The translations under genes were made by a program, and so were the position numbers. DNA of 64,000 nucleotides from JAXDMK01 sp963790325 (GTDB lineage: Bacteria > Actinomycetota > Acidimicrobiia > Acidimicrobiales > AC-14): assembly GCA_963790325.1 (NCBI GenBank), contig CAWBNY010000002.1, forward strand, positions 1,116,001-1,180,000. The letters are read 5' to 3'. The notes below the pieces were generated by a model. The model made no database searches. It worked only from the letters and a program-made list of their open reading frames with translations, and was not told the origin of the DNA. The first letter of the stretch is position 1. Each line of letters begins with the position of its first letter. Shown here piece after piece: positions 24,805 through 33,190 of the stretch.

Positions 24805-26706
24805 CTACGCGAGGACCGCATTGTTCACCGCACCATGGAGCTGCGCCTGCAAATCGTGGAGCTCGGCATACCGTCCTCCGGCCGAAAGCAGCGCCTCGTG
24901 GGTGCCCTGCTCGACCAGTGCGCCGTGGTGAAGCAGGTAGATCCGGTCTGCACAACGCACGCTGGCGAGGCGATGGGTGATGAGGATGACCGTGCGGCCC
25001 CCGGCCATCTCCCGTAGCGATTCGTAGACGGCGAACTCAGCCTTGGCGTCGAGGGCCGCCGTCGGCTCGTCCCAGATCAGGAGCGGCGCGTCCCGGTAGA
25101 GCCCCCTCGCCACTGCCAGCCGCTGCCACTGCCCGCCGGAAAGCTCATGGCCGTTGCGGAAGTACTTGGAGAGCAAGGTTTTCCATCCATGGGGAAGCTG
25201 ATCGACGACCTCGTCCGTCCGCGACCTGGCTGCGGCCTCGCGCAACGCCTCCTCGTCAGGGTCGAACCGATTGTGTCGGCCGATCCGTACGTTGTCCCGC
25301 GCACTGTACGGCCAGTGAACAGGCTCCTGCTGCACCATGACGATGCGATCCGACAAGGTTGGAGGATCGAACTCGGCGATGTCGACACCGTCCCATGTAA
25401 TCCTCCCCTCGGTCGGTTGGTACAAGCCGGCGATCAGTTTCGCCAGAGTCGTCTTGCCTGAGCCGTTCTCGCCGACCAGGGCGATGGTTTCGCCAGCATC
25501 GATAGTGAGGGTGACCGCCCTGAGGGCGGGCGAGTCGCCACCATCGCCGGGGTAGCGGAACCCGACGGCGTCGAGCGAGATCCGCCGAGGTTTTCGGGGG
25601 GCGGTCAACCGCCCCGAAGGGCGGACGTGGGCCCCGGCGTCGGTCAGAAACGCCTGGTAATCGGCGATGTAAAGAGCGTGCTCGAAGAGCTCGTTGGCGG
25701 CCAGCACGAGCCGGGTCAACGCGCCGGTCGCGCCGCGAATGGCGATGACGGCAGTACCGGCCACCGCCAGCGGTACAGAGCCTGCCTGCAGCAGGAGGAC
25801 GAGCGCCCCGTAGGTAGCGCCCACGCCCACGCCGGCCAAGGCCCGACCCACGACGCGGGCCCGGGCCTGGGCGAGCCCGACCCGGACCTCCTGGTCGCGC
25901 AGTAGGTCGGCTGCGTACCGGTACTGGTCCAGCACGAACGGCTGTGCCTGACAGGCCCGGATCTCCGGGGCGGGCTCCCGCTTGGTGGCGAGATCGGCGA
26001 TCATCCCGACGCGCCGTCGCAACGTCACGGTCCGAGCCATGCTGGTGTATTCCAACTGGGCTGAGCGCACCACTGCCCAAGCGTGCGGGACGACGCAGAG
26101 AGCGAGGACCGGTACCAGAATCGGGTGAAGGACGAGCAGCGCCGCGGTTGCCGCAAGGACGGCGAGCGACGCACCGAGCAGCTCGATGAGGTTCTCGGTC
26201 GCCCGCTCCAAATGCAGAAGCCCCCGGTCCCGCGCCCGGTGCATCCGGTCGTAGAAGCCGGGGTCCTCGAAGGTCGAAAGTTCTACACGGAGACTGACAT
26301 CGAAGAGCCGCTCCTCGGCCACCCGGCGGACCGCTGGGACGAGGCGGGCCTGGGCGGAGGCGACGCCAGCGTCCACTGCGCCGCGACCAGCGTAGGCAGC
26401 GACCACTAGTACCAGCGCGGGCAGCGCGGTGGCCATCCGCTCGGCCGAAGGACCGGAGGCGAGCAACTCCTCGAGCGCTCCGGACGTCGCCAGTATCCCG
26501 AATGCGGTGGCCGAGCCGGATACGACCTGCAGCAGCGCTGTAGCCAAAGCCGGCCGAGCCCCGGCCTCCTTGACTGTCGCGACGACCGGTTTGCACGCGA
26601 GTCGCAACCGCCGGACCAGGTGCCGAGCATCTGTGGGGGCGTCGTCCTCTTGGTCGAGTCGCCAGTAGGGCGTTTCGAGCTCGGCCGCCTGGCCGTCGAC
26701 GTTCAA
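24805..26706 (-). CDS. ABC exporter (permease-ATPase fusion), LanT-like
   Basis: This is a 633-residue half-transporter. Residues about 50-380 form the membrane domain, with several long hydrophobic stretches (ALVLVVAAYAG, LHPILVPVLALCVV). The ATPase domain follows: Walker A GENGSGKTTLAK, signature LSGGQWQRLAVARGL, Walker B PLLIWDEPTAALD and the switch His in ILITHRLA. It lacks the N-terminal C39 peptidase domain of bifunctional LanT exporters, so leader removal must come from another protease. The ATG overlaps the LanM stop (ATGA), giving translational coupling. Export of the modified peptide across the cytoplasmic membrane is the likely role. It would work as a dimer. Confidence 0.88.
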   Translation of the reverse strand: MNVDGQAAELETPYWRLDQEDDAPTDARHLVRRLRLACKPVVATVKEAGARPALATALLQVVSGSATAFGILATSGALEELLASGPSAERMATALPALVLVVAAYAGRGAVDAGVASAQARLVPAVRRVAEERLFDVSLRVELSTFEDPGFYDRMHRARDRGLLHLERATENLIELLGASLAVLAATAALLVLHPILVPVLALCVVPHAWAVVRSAQLEYTSMARTVTLRRRVGMIADLATKREPAPEIRACQAQPFVLDQYRYAADLLRDQEVRVGLAQARARVVGRALAGVGVGATYGALVLLLQAGSVPLAVAGTAVIAIRGATGALTRLVLAANELFEHALYIADYQAFLTDAGAHVRPSGRLTAPRKPRRISLDAVGFRYPGDGGDSPALRAVTLTIDAGETIALVGENGSGKTTLAKLIAGLYQPTEGRITWDGVDIAEFDPPTLSDRIVMVQQEPVHWPYSARDNVRIGRHNRFDPDEEALREAAARSRTDEVVDQLPHGWKTLLSKYFRNGHELSGGQWQRLAVARGLYRDAPLLIWDEPTAALDAKAEFAVYESLREMAGGRTVILITHRLASVRCADRIYLLHHGALVEQGTHEALLSAGGRYAELHDLQAQLHGAVNNAVLA

Positions 26707-29597
26707 TTCGGGTCCCTTCCGAGCGTCAGCACCGACGGAAGGTTGGAGTCGGGGTGCATGCGCAGCAATTGGTATGCGATCCCGCCGACGCCGGCTACCA
26801 GCCCGGGCGCGAACGCCTCTCGGGCGAAGCCGCTCACTGGCCCATGCTTCTCCAGGCTGGCAAGAATGTGACCGGTCACCGTGACACTGTCGAGCCCAGA
26901 AGGCTGCGATTCAACAGCTGTGGCGGCGTCGATCAGTTCCCAGCACCCGAGGTCTCCGTGGCAGAGGGTGTGGTTCCATCCGAGTCCCCTCGACCAGGCG
27001 GCTGCCGTAGCCCGTCTGATCACAGTGTCTGCGGGATCAGGCCCATCATGGCCGCTGGCCCCGCTGCGCTGGCGCAAATCGAAGGCGGCAAGGCCTATCC
27101 CAACGGCGCCGTGGCACCACGCAGCTGCGGTCTGTCCAGGCTCCCGGAGGTCGCTCCAGCCCGCCGCCTCTTCGTCGTAGAGCGACTCCTCGAAAGCGAA
27201 TGCCGCGTCGGCCGTGGCGGCGAAACGATCGTCGGCCGCAGCAAGCGCCAGGTGTGCCAACGCCCAGCCGATTCCCGTGGCGCCGTGGGCAAAGCCTCCC
27301 AACCCGTCCGGCCAACGCGGAGTAGGCCACGACGCACCCCGCGCATCGATGGTGGCGGCCGCTATCAGACGCTCACCGGCTAGCACCGCATACTCCAACC
27401 AGCGACTCTCTCCAGTCGTCTCGGCCAGATCGAGGAGCGGCACTATCGCCCCGGCTGTGCCCGTCAGCACGTCGAACGCCTCGTCCGCCTGAATTGAGGC
27501 CGGGAGGAACTCTGCCAGGGCCCGAGCTCGTTCTGTCCCGGCTGTGCCCCGCCCGCCCAGCCGATCGAGGGTCTGCCATGCCCAGATCTGGGCGCCTAGG
27601 CCGATGTAGCCGCCGGGTGGTCGGGGACGCATGTCGGTTCCGGAGCGCCGGTGCCCGGCGTGCCAGTCCTCGGCGGCACGTATGGTGCAGAGCGTGCGTT
27701 CGAGCAGCGGCTCGAGCCCTTCGACCGGGTCTGCCCGGCCGGCGCCCATCTCGCGCAGATAGGCGGCAATCAGAACTGCGACGCCGGGAACGCCGCCGTA
27801 CACGTCGGAACCCAGGGGTTCGACAGCCCATCCGGTCGGGTTGAGCACTGGGGCGATCCACGTCACCGTGCCGTCCTCGGCCCGGAGTGCGGTTTGGACC
27901 ACCTGGCGCACGACGCCCGCCGCCAGCCTTCGCCGGCGACCGTCCAGATCGTCGGTGCGTGGCTCGTCCACCCGCAGCGACTGTTCGCTCGGCAACCAGC
28001 CCTCGTTGAGATATGCGCTGACCAGAGCCGCTTGGATCACCCGCCGCTCGAATGCCAGGTCGGCCGCCCGCCACCGTCGCAAGGCGTCTGCGACGAGGTC
28101 CGCCTCCGGCAGCCACTTGGTGCCCCGTGGTCCCTCGAGTCGACCGCGACCAGCGGTGGTCGTGAAGAAGGGTACGTCGCCGTCGAGCAGCTCTGCGATC
28201 TCGGCCGCGATCACTTCCGGATCGCTTGGTGCCAGCGGCATGAACTCGGCTGACTTGGCCAGCAGTTCGGCGGCGCGTTCGACCGCCGTCGGCTCGTCGT
28301 GCAGCGATACCGGATGCCAGAGCATGCGGCCCAACTCGGCGTACACCTCGGTGGCCCGCGGCACCACTCGAACCCTGCAGTCTTCGAAGGCGGCGAGCAT
28401 CGGCCGGAGCTTTCCGGCGTCGTCCAGCGCCCGAAGCCTGCCTGTCAGATCGGAGAACCCGGCGACCACCCGGTCCCAGTATCGACCGAGAGCCGGCTCG
28501 CTGCTGGGGTGGTTGGTGACGACCGGCGCCACATTGACGTGGGCCAGTCCCATGCGGGCCATGTCGGTCCCCTCGTCGATGATCACCGGCTGCTGCCACT
28601 GTGGCTGCTGACCCGGGAGCGCGCCCACGGCGGACCCGTCGACACCTCGCCAACCGAGCGCTAACCCACGACCGGGCAGCAGCCCTGTCCTAAGCACTGT
28701 CCCCTCGACCATCTCTCGGGCCCGGTCGGCCGCGAGGCCGAGACCCGACGGCCTCGCGGGTGGAAGCGGCGTGAACAAAGTCTCGCAGTCGACGACCACC
28801 GGAACGGGGCCGCAGGCAATTAGGTTCTCGGCATGGAGGTCGCTACCGCCCAGAAGGCCCATGACCGCGAGCCAATGCCCGATCCCTGTGTAGAAGGAGG
28901 CCAATTCGGCGTCGTTGTCACAGTGGCGGTGGGTCACGTGTTCAGCCCAGCCATAGCCGTCGCGCGTGACAACCTTCGGCACGCGGATGCGGGTGTCCGG
29001 TGGCTCCGCGTCGAGGACATCGGCGAGCACGACAGCCAGGACGGCGTCGACATCGAGTGAGCGGGGCTTGTACACCACCAGTCCGGGCGCACATCGCAGG
29101 ATGGCGACCGTCTGTCCCGCTCGATGCGAATCACCCGCTCCGAACGTGACCTCCGACAGCTCGACCGGCCCGCCTTCGAGCAAGGCTGTCAGCGCCGCAC
29201 GGTCGGCGCTGAAGCGACGGGCCATCGTCACAGCCGCCGCGCAGCGGTTGTCGATCACTTTGTGAACCCGCTGCGGCAGAGAGGGATAGCAATCACCCAG
29301 GGAACTCCAGAAGGTGCTCGCGGACGACAGATCGAGAAATTCCTCCCACCTCGCTCGTGTATCACCTGCGGTCAGCACTCCCGTGACCCGTGCGGCGTTC
29401 AACTCCAGCACCAGCACACGGGTCACCTTGCGGTGGACCGCCTCGTACACCGCCTCCGCCGCCGCTTTACGCACTGCGTCGCGCTCGTGACCGCTCAGCC
29501 CGCGGATGCGCCCGAGCTGGGCGGCCAGACCGGCGATAGCCGGTTCAATCTGGCCGCCCAGCGAGGACGTGAAATCGGTTCTACTCTGCTCCGACAC
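26703..29597 (-). CDS. lanM: class II lanthionine synthetase LanM
   Basis: This is a 964-residue bifunctional enzyme that dehydrates Ser/Thr in the precursor and cyclises them onto Cys. The N-terminal dehydratase (DUF4135) has kinase-like residues: VVYKPRSLDVD, then GLLGGSDLHAENLI and VVDCETL. The C-terminal LanC-like cyclase has the zinc ligands Cys in WCHGAVGIG (about residue 829) and Cys-His in LCHGDLG (about residue 876). The length is typical of LanM (900-1100). GTG 29597 is chosen because AGGAG lies seven bases upstream and directly behind the precursor stop. An ATG at 29642 would overlap the precursor. It is the second gene of the operon, 11 bp after the precursor, and coupled to the exporter. 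Confidence 0.92.
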   Translation of the reverse strand: MSEQSRTDFTSSLGGQIEPAIAGLAAQLGRIRGLSGHERDAVRKAAAEAVYEAVHRKVTRVLVLELNAARVTGVLTAGDTRARWEEFLDLSSASTFWSSLGDCYPSLPQRVHKVIDNRCAAAVTMARRFSADRAALTALLEGGPVELSEVTFGAGDSHRAGQTVAILRCAPGLVVYKPRSLDVDAVLAVVLADVLDAEPPDTRIRVPKVVTRDGYGWAEHVTHRHCDNDAELASFYTGIGHWLAVMGLLGGSDLHAENLIACGPVPVVVDCETLFTPLPPARPSGLGLAADRAREMVEGTVLRTGLLPGRGLALGWRGVDGSAVGALPGQQPQWQQPVIIDEGTDMARMGLAHVNVAPVVTNHPSSEPALGRYWDRVVAGFSDLTGRLRALDDAGKLRPMLAAFEDCRVRVVPRATEVYAELGRMLWHPVSLHDEPTAVERAAELLAKSAEFMPLAPSDPEVIAAEIAELLDGDVPFFTTTAGRGRLEGPRGTKWLPEADLVADALRRWRAADLAFERRVIQAALVSAYLNEGWLPSEQSLRVDEPRTDDLDGRRRRLAAGVVRQVVQTALRAEDGTVTWIAPVLNPTGWAVEPLGSDVYGGVPGVAVLIAAYLREMGAGRADPVEGLEPLLERTLCTIRAAEDWHAGHRRSGTDMRPRPPGGYIGLGAQIWAWQTLDRLGGRGTAGTERARALAEFLPASIQADEAFDVLTGTAGAIVPLLDLAETTGESRWLEYAVLAGERLIAAATIDARGASWPTPRWPDGLGGFAHGATGIGWALAHLALAAADDRFAATADAAFAFEESLYDEEAAGWSDLREPGQTAAAWCHGAVGIGLAAFDLRQRSGASGHDGPDPADTVIRRATAAAWSRGLGWNHTLCHGDLGCWELIDAATAVESQPSGLDSVTVTGHILASLEKHGPVSGFAREAFAPGLVAGVGGIAYQLLRMHPDSNLPSVLTLGRDPN

Positions 29598-29608
29598 GAC
29601 CCGGCTCC

Positions 29609-29794
29609 TCAGCAGCAGGAGCGGGTGCGTGAATAGGTGCACGCAGTACCGCAGTAGCCTGATCCCTCACAGGCCACGATGATGTCGGCCTCAGCGAAGC
29701 GCCCGCTGGGGTACAGCAGACCTGCGGGGTTGTTCGAATCGGCGATTTGCCGCCACTGCTCGACAATGTCGTCGGTGCGTTCCAAAACGAGCAT
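29609..29794 (-). CDS. lanA: lanthipeptide precursor peptide (LanA)
   Basis: This is a 61-residue peptide. The leader (about residues 1-34) is acidic and helical, MLVLERTDDIVEQWRQ, with NNPAG as in class II leaders. The core is Cys-, Ser- and Thr-rich: CEGSGYCGTACTYSRTRSCC with Cys42, 48, 52, 60 and 61, and Ser45, Thr50, Thr53, Ser55, Thr57 and Ser59 as dehydration sites. There is no GG cleavage site, so the leader boundary is unclear. ATG 29794 has AAAGGGG six bases upstream; an in-frame start further up would run into the promoter repeat. It lies 11 bp before LanM and directly downstream of the duplicated LysR promoter. Up to five thioether rings are possible. Confidence 0.85.
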   Translation of the reverse strand: MLVLERTDDIVEQWRQIADSNNPAGLLYPSGRFAEADIIVACEGSGYCGTACTYSRTRSCC

Positions 29795-29853
29795 GCCATT
29801 CCCCTTTCTCTTCAAGCCGCCCTTGTCGAGGCGACTTCCGGCTATCACGACTA

Positions 29854-29927
29854 CCGTGATCGCTTGTCTGCAGCGTCCTCGACAAAGCCGTCGCGGTCTA
29901 CGGACCACCTTCTGAAAGGTGGTTTAA
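29854..29927. repeat. 74-bp direct repeat, right copy (lanthipeptide promoter)
   Basis: This copy is identical to 16050-16123, including the inverted repeat CCACCTT-CTGA-AAGGTGG (29905-29922). It lies between the leftward lanthipeptide operon and a rightward LysR remnant, the same geometry as the left copy. Confidence 0.97.
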
Positions 29928-29937
29928 CCTCACCTTC

Positions 29938-29990
29938 ATGATTGACGTGCAACGGCTGAGGCTCCTCCGGGAGCTGACCGAGCGGGGCGC
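29938..29990 (+). pseudogene. LysR gene 5' remnant
   Basis: ATG 29938 begins MIDVQRLRLLRELTERGA, matching the first 17 residues of the intact LysR protein with two changes. The match then ends abruptly where an IS110 fragment begins. TAACCT lies seven bases before the ATG. Confidence 0.85.
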
Positions 29991-29993
29991 GCC

Positions 29994-30149
29994 CATCCGC
30001 TGGGCAACAACTGGGGCCACCGTCGGGTCAAGAACGACGAGCGAGACGCCATCGACCTCATCGACCTGCTGCGCATGGGCCGCCTGGCCGAGGCCTGGAT
30101 CGCGCCCCCCGAGCTGCGGGAGCTTCGTGAGCTCGTCCGCTACCGGGCC
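29994..30149 (+). mobile_element. IS110-family transposase fragment
   Basis: About 52 codons encode an internal piece of an IS110-type (DEDD) transposase. They read NNWGHRRVKNDERDAIDLID, then LLRMGRLAEAWIAPPELREL and RELVRYR. The KND-x-RDA-x-DL segment carries one of the conserved acidic residues of the family. Both ends are missing: the left side joins the LysR remnant and the right side joins TTATGCCGA repeats. It is not active. Confidence 0.8.
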
Positions 30150-30247
30150 TTATGCCGACATCCAGATAAGGCTTGTTATGCCGAGGGCCTCGTTATGCCG
30201 AGAGCGCCGGTGAGGCACGCAGTCTGAGCGGGGCCCGCTCGGCATAA
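30150..30247. repeat. TTATGCCGA repeats upstream of a recombinase fragment
   Basis: Three direct copies of TTATGCCGA (30150-30158, 30176-30184, 30193-30201) and one inverted copy (30239-30247) lie just ahead of the integrase fragment. They look like the terminal or recombination-site repeats of a recombinase-encoding element. Confidence 0.8.
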
Positions 30248-30293
30248 CCGGCGGCGCAGCCTCCTCTCTCACGCGATGCGAGAGGAGACGACC

Positions 30294-30548
30294 ATGGTTG
30301 ATCGAGCGCCGGTTCGGGTCATGGGGCCTTTGTCCCCCTACGCGGCGGGCTTCGAGGGGGAGCTAGCCCGGCTCGGCTATCGGCGGGACTCGGCGCGGAG
30401 GGTGCTGAACCTGATGGCCCACGCCAGCCGTTGGCTGACGAGCCAGGAACTGGGGCTCTGTGATCTCGGGCCGGCTCGAGTGGGGAGTTCTGCCGGGCGA
30501 GGCGTGAAGAGGGCTACGTCAACTGCCTGTCACCGACCCTCGCCGGTC
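30294..30548 (+). pseudogene. tyrosine recombinase N-terminal fragment
   Basis: ATG 30294 follows GAGGAG. The product starts VRVMGPLSPYAAGFEGELAR, then RRVLNLMAHASRWLTSQ, the SAM-like core-binding domain of XerD/Tn554-type integrases. Near 30483 a one-base shift moves the match into EFCRARREEGYVNCLSPTLA. Nothing of the catalytic domain (R-H-R-Y) is present, since the opposing YczE-like gene begins its 3' end at 30549. It is a dead remnant, but a good marker of past mobility at this end of the island. Confidence 0.75.
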
Positions 30549-31178
30549 CTAGAGCGCTTCGGGGACGGGGTCGGGGACGGTCTCCGGCAGGCGCATCCGG
30601 TCGAGGAAGAGGTGGACGTTGGGGCCCACCGTCAGCGCGAACACGATCGTCCCGATGCCGACCGAGCCGCCCAGCACTACGCCGACGGCGAGGACGGTCA
30701 GCTCGATGACCGTGCGCACGACCCGCACCGACCGCCCCCCTCGGGCGAGGCCGGTCATCAGCCCGTCACGGGGCCCGGGGCCGAGGCCGGCGCCGATGTA
30801 CAAGCCCGATCCGGGCCCGAACAGCACCACCCCCACCACCAGCAGCGCCACCTGGCCGACCACCGACGTCGGGTTCGGCAGCAGCGCCAGGGTGAGGTCG
30901 ATCACCAGCCCGACCACGACCGTGTTGGCCAGCGTCCCGATCCCGACCCGCTCCCGCAACGGGATCCACAGCAGCAGCACGGCCGCCCCCACCACGATCG
31001 ACGTCGCCCCGATGGGCACGCCGGTGCGCTCCGAGAGGCCCTGGTGCAGGACATCCCACGGCGCCAGGCCGAGGTCGGCCTGGACCATGCAGCCGATGGC
31101 CACGCCGAACAGCACCAGTCCGCCGGCCAGCCGCCACAGCCGGCGCCAGAGCTGGGAGCGGGGCGGCAGCGGCAACAT
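30549..31178 (-). CDS. YczE/YyaS/YitT-type membrane protein
   Basis: This is a 209-residue integral membrane protein with about five hydrophobic segments, for example LAGGLVLFGVAIGCMVQ, ATSIVVGAAVLLLWI and VVGQVALLVVGVVLFGPG. The signature GLAPWDVLHQGLS near residue 40 and the segment GPGPRDGLMTGLARGGRSVR are typical of the YczE family. Some relatives sit beside biosynthetic clusters or transporters, but the function is not established. TAGCCT lies nine bases before the ATG start. Its 3' end abuts the recombinase fragment. Confidence 0.8.
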   Translation of the reverse strand: MLPLPPRSQLWRRLWRLAGGLVLFGVAIGCMVQADLGLAPWDVLHQGLSERTGVPIGATSIVVGAAVLLLWIPLRERVGIGTLANTVVVGLVIDLTLALLPNPTSVVGQVALLVVGVVLFGPGSGLYIGAGLGPGPRDGLMTGLARGGRSVRVVRTVIELTVLAVGVVLGGSVGIGTIVFALTVGPNVHLFLDRMRLPETVPDPVPEAL

Positions 31179-31222
31179 CGGCGGCCCAGGCTAAGCCCCG
31201 CCCGCCCCGGCGGCGTCCCGAA

Positions 31223-31693
31223 TTACGAGTCGGTGTGCTGCGGCGGCAGGGGGGGCTGGAAAGGGTGCGTCGACGAGAAGTCGCCGATGACCCAGCCCGC
31301 GATCTCGGCCAGCCGGATCCGCATGTAGGCCCCGTCGACCGGGATGGTGCCCGTGGTCGTCACCATCCGGGCCTTGCGCAGGTGCAGGTGGAAGGGCCGG
31401 TCGTCGCCTCGCTTGGGGCCGGTGCCGGCGGCCGTCTCCTCCTCCAGCTCCGCTGCGTTGGGGAACCAGTGCCGGCCCAGCTCCCGGAAGAAGACCTGCA
31501 GCCCCTCCGCCTCCGCGCCCGCCTTCTCCACCAGCTCGGCGCCCGCCTCCTCGGTGAACGTCCGGGGTGGGATGAGCACGCCCGACACCCACGTCCCACC
31601 CACCAGCAGGGTGACCCCGAGCTGGACGTCGAGGCTGTTCATCAGGCGGACGAACAGCTGGAGCATGGGGTCGACCGCGGGGCCGTCAGGCAT
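31223..31693 (-). CDS. hypothetical protein, possibly GvpU-like
   Basis: This is a 156-residue protein with one short hydrophobic stretch (QLGVTLLVGGTWVSGVLIPP, residues about 24-43), then an acidic helix and a beta-rich C-terminal half (FHLHLRKARMVTTTGTIPVD, RIRLAEIAGWVIGDF). The organisation faintly recalls the gas-vesicle accessory protein GvpU, but no other gvp gene is near, so that name is only a guess. TAGGCT lies exactly six bases before the ATG, so it probably has its own leaderless promoter. It ends 44 bp before the YczE-like gene start. Confidence 0.6.
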   Translation of the reverse strand: MPDGPAVDPMLQLFVRLMNSLDVQLGVTLLVGGTWVSGVLIPPRTFTEEAGAELVEKAGAEAEGLQVFFRELGRHWFPNAAELEEETAAGTGPKRGDDRPFHLHLRKARMVTTTGTIPVDGAYMRIRLAEIAGWVIGDFSSTHPFQPPLPPQHTDS

Positions 31694-31874
31694 GGCCCGA
31701 GCCTACCCATCGTGATCCGCGAACGACGGGCCGAGTGGCCAGTCGGTGGGCCTCGCCCACCGGGCAGCCGGGGAGGGGCTCGGGATGGCCTTCCGGTCGC
31801 TGCCGAGCGTCGAGCTCCTCCCGCACGAGGATGCGGACGTTCTCGGCCACCTGGGCGAAGTCGTGGCCGCCCAT
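31686..31874 (-). CDS. possible small protein
   Basis: A 62-codon frame from ATG 31874 begins MGGHDFAQVAENVRILVREE, which looks like a real amphipathic helix, and ends overlapping the next gene by 8 bp. I recognise no family. The second half is Arg/Pro-rich and less convincing, and the next gene appears to have its own promoter inside this frame. Treat it as tentative. Confidence 0.35.
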   Translation of the reverse strand: MGGHDFAQVAENVRILVREELDARQRPEGHPEPLPGCPVGEAHRLATRPVVRGSRWVGSGHA

Positions 31875-31960
31875 GGTTCCGGATGTGCACCACCCGGGTA
31901 CGCCCGGCGACGCGGGGTAACCTCCCCCCTCATCTTCCGTATTTTCCCGAAGGAGCCTCA

Positions 31961-33148
31961 ATGTCCCGAGTGACCCTTGCCGGTTGGAGGCTCGTCGCCC
32001 TCGTGGCGGTGGCCGCCCTGCTGCTGGCGGCCTGCGGCGACGACGACGGTGGAGGCGAGGGCGCGGGCCAGACGTACAAGCTCGCGTTCGTCGGACCGCT
32101 CACCGGCCCCAACGCCAACCTCGGCATCAACATCCGCAACGGCGCCGAGGTCGCCATCGACGAGGCCAACGCGGCCGAGGACGACATCACCTTCGAGCTG
32201 GTCCCCAACGACACCCAGGGCGACCCGGCCCAGGCGACGACGGCCAAGGACCGCATCATCAACGACTCGTCGATCATCGGCGTCGTCGGCCCCACCTTCT
32301 CGGGCGAGACCCGGGCCGTCATGGGGTCGTTCCAGGCGGCGGGGCTGGTGTTGGTGAGCGCGTCGGCCACCGCCACCGCCCTCCCGGACGAGGTCCCCGG
32401 CCAGACCGTCTTCCACCGGCTGGTCCCCGGCGACGACGTCCAGGGTCGAGGCGTCACCGACTACGTGACCAAGAAGCTCACCGTCAGGACCGCGGCCTAC
32501 ATCCACGACAACGCCGACTACGGCAAGGCCCTGGCCGACGGCACCCGGGGCGAGCTGGAGGGGGCCGGCGTCACGACCGTCCTCAACGAGGCCATCGATC
32601 CCAAGTCCCAGGACTTCTCGGCCGTCGTGAACCAGGTCCGGGCCATCTCCCCGCCGCCCGACATGATCTTCTACGGCGGGTACTACTCGGAGGGGGGACG
32701 GCTGAAGAAGCAGCTCACCGACGGCCAGGTCAACGTCCGGTTCCTCAGCGGCGACGGCGCCCTCGACGTCGGCTTCGTGGCCTCGGCCGGCGCCCCCGCG
32801 GCCGAGGGCGTGCAGGTGACGTGCGCCTGCAAGCTGGCCACCACCGACTCCGCCGGGAGGCTGGGCCAGTTCGCAACTGCGTACCAGGCCAAGTGGAACA
32901 CGGCCCCCGCCACCTACTCCACCGAGGGCTACGACGCGGCCAGCATCCTCATCCAGGGCATCCGGGAGGGCAAGACCACCCGGGCCGCCCTCCTCGACCA
33001 CGTCGAGAACCTGGGCGCCTTCGAGGGCGCGGGCAAGACCATCGAGTTCGAGGCCAACGGCAACATCAAGGCGGGCGACGTCTTCGTGTACGAGTTCCAG
33101 GCCGGCAAGCCCACCGAGCTCGGCACCATCGAGTCGTTGCTCGGCTAG
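31961..33148 (+). CDS. livK: branched-chain amino acid/amide ABC transporter, substrate-binding lipoprotein
   Basis: This is a 395-residue LivK-type binding protein. The signal sequence ends in the lipobox LLLAACGD, so it is lipid-anchored outside the membrane. The mature part begins YKLAFVGPLTGPNANLGINI and carries IIGVVGPTFSGETRAV and YIHDNADYGKALADG, the standard two-lobe periplasmic binding fold. ATG 31961 has GAAGGAG nine bases upstream, and TAACCT about 40 bases upstream is a possible -10. It is the first gene of a liv operon that continues with LivH, LivM-LivG and LivF. The ligand could be Leu/Ile/Val, an amide or urea; sequence alone does not say. Confidence 0.9.
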   Translation: MSRVTLAGWRLVALVAVAALLLAACGDDDGGGEGAGQTYKLAFVGPLTGPNANLGINIRNGAEVAIDEANAAEDDITFELVPNDTQGDPAQATTAKDRIINDSSIIGVVGPTFSGETRAVMGSFQAAGLVLVSASATATALPDEVPGQTVFHRLVPGDDVQGRGVTDYVTKKLTVRTAAYIHDNADYGKALADGTRGELEGAGVTTVLNEAIDPKSQDFSAVVNQVRAISPPPDMIFYGGYYSEGGRLKKQLTDGQVNVRFLSGDGALDVGFVASAGAPAAEGVQVTCACKLATTDSAGRLGQFATAYQAKWNTAPATYSTEGYDAASILIQGIREGKTTRAALLDHVENLGAFEGAGKTIEFEANGNIKAGDVFVYEFQAGKPTELGTIESLLG

Positions 33149-33190
33149 CGACCGGCCGCTTCCGGTTCACCTGAGGATCCGGGGCCCGCC

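Larger units (their letters stand above)
15485..30548. other. putative acquired genomic island
   Basis: The left boundary truncates a histidine kinase gene. The right boundary is a set of mobile-element fragments (LysR remnant, IS110 piece, recombinase piece). Between them are specialised genes: a secreted protein, a LysR regulator, a quinone-cofactor-like cluster and a lanthipeptide cluster. Codon third positions at 15.5-17.1 and 23.3-29.9 kb are visibly less GC-rich than in the flanks. A 74-bp direct repeat sits near both ends. The boundaries are inferred. Confidence 0.45.

Noticed and set aside
29598..29642. Longer LanM start at ATG 29642
   Set aside because: It would overlap the precursor gene and lacks a ribosome binding site. 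GTG 29597 has AGGAG at good distance.
29795..29908. Longer precursor peptide start at 29908
   Set aside because: The extension is Arg-rich, runs through the duplicated promoter segment and ignores the good ribosome binding site before ATG 29794.
30150..30247. TTATGCCGA words as a CRISPR array
   Set aside because: Only four 9-bp words with uneven spacing and one inverted copy lie next to a recombinase fragment. Mobile-element ends fit better.
31223..31693. Gas vesicle gene cluster
   Set aside because: The GvpU resemblance is weak and no GvpA, GvpF, GvpN or similar gene is present.
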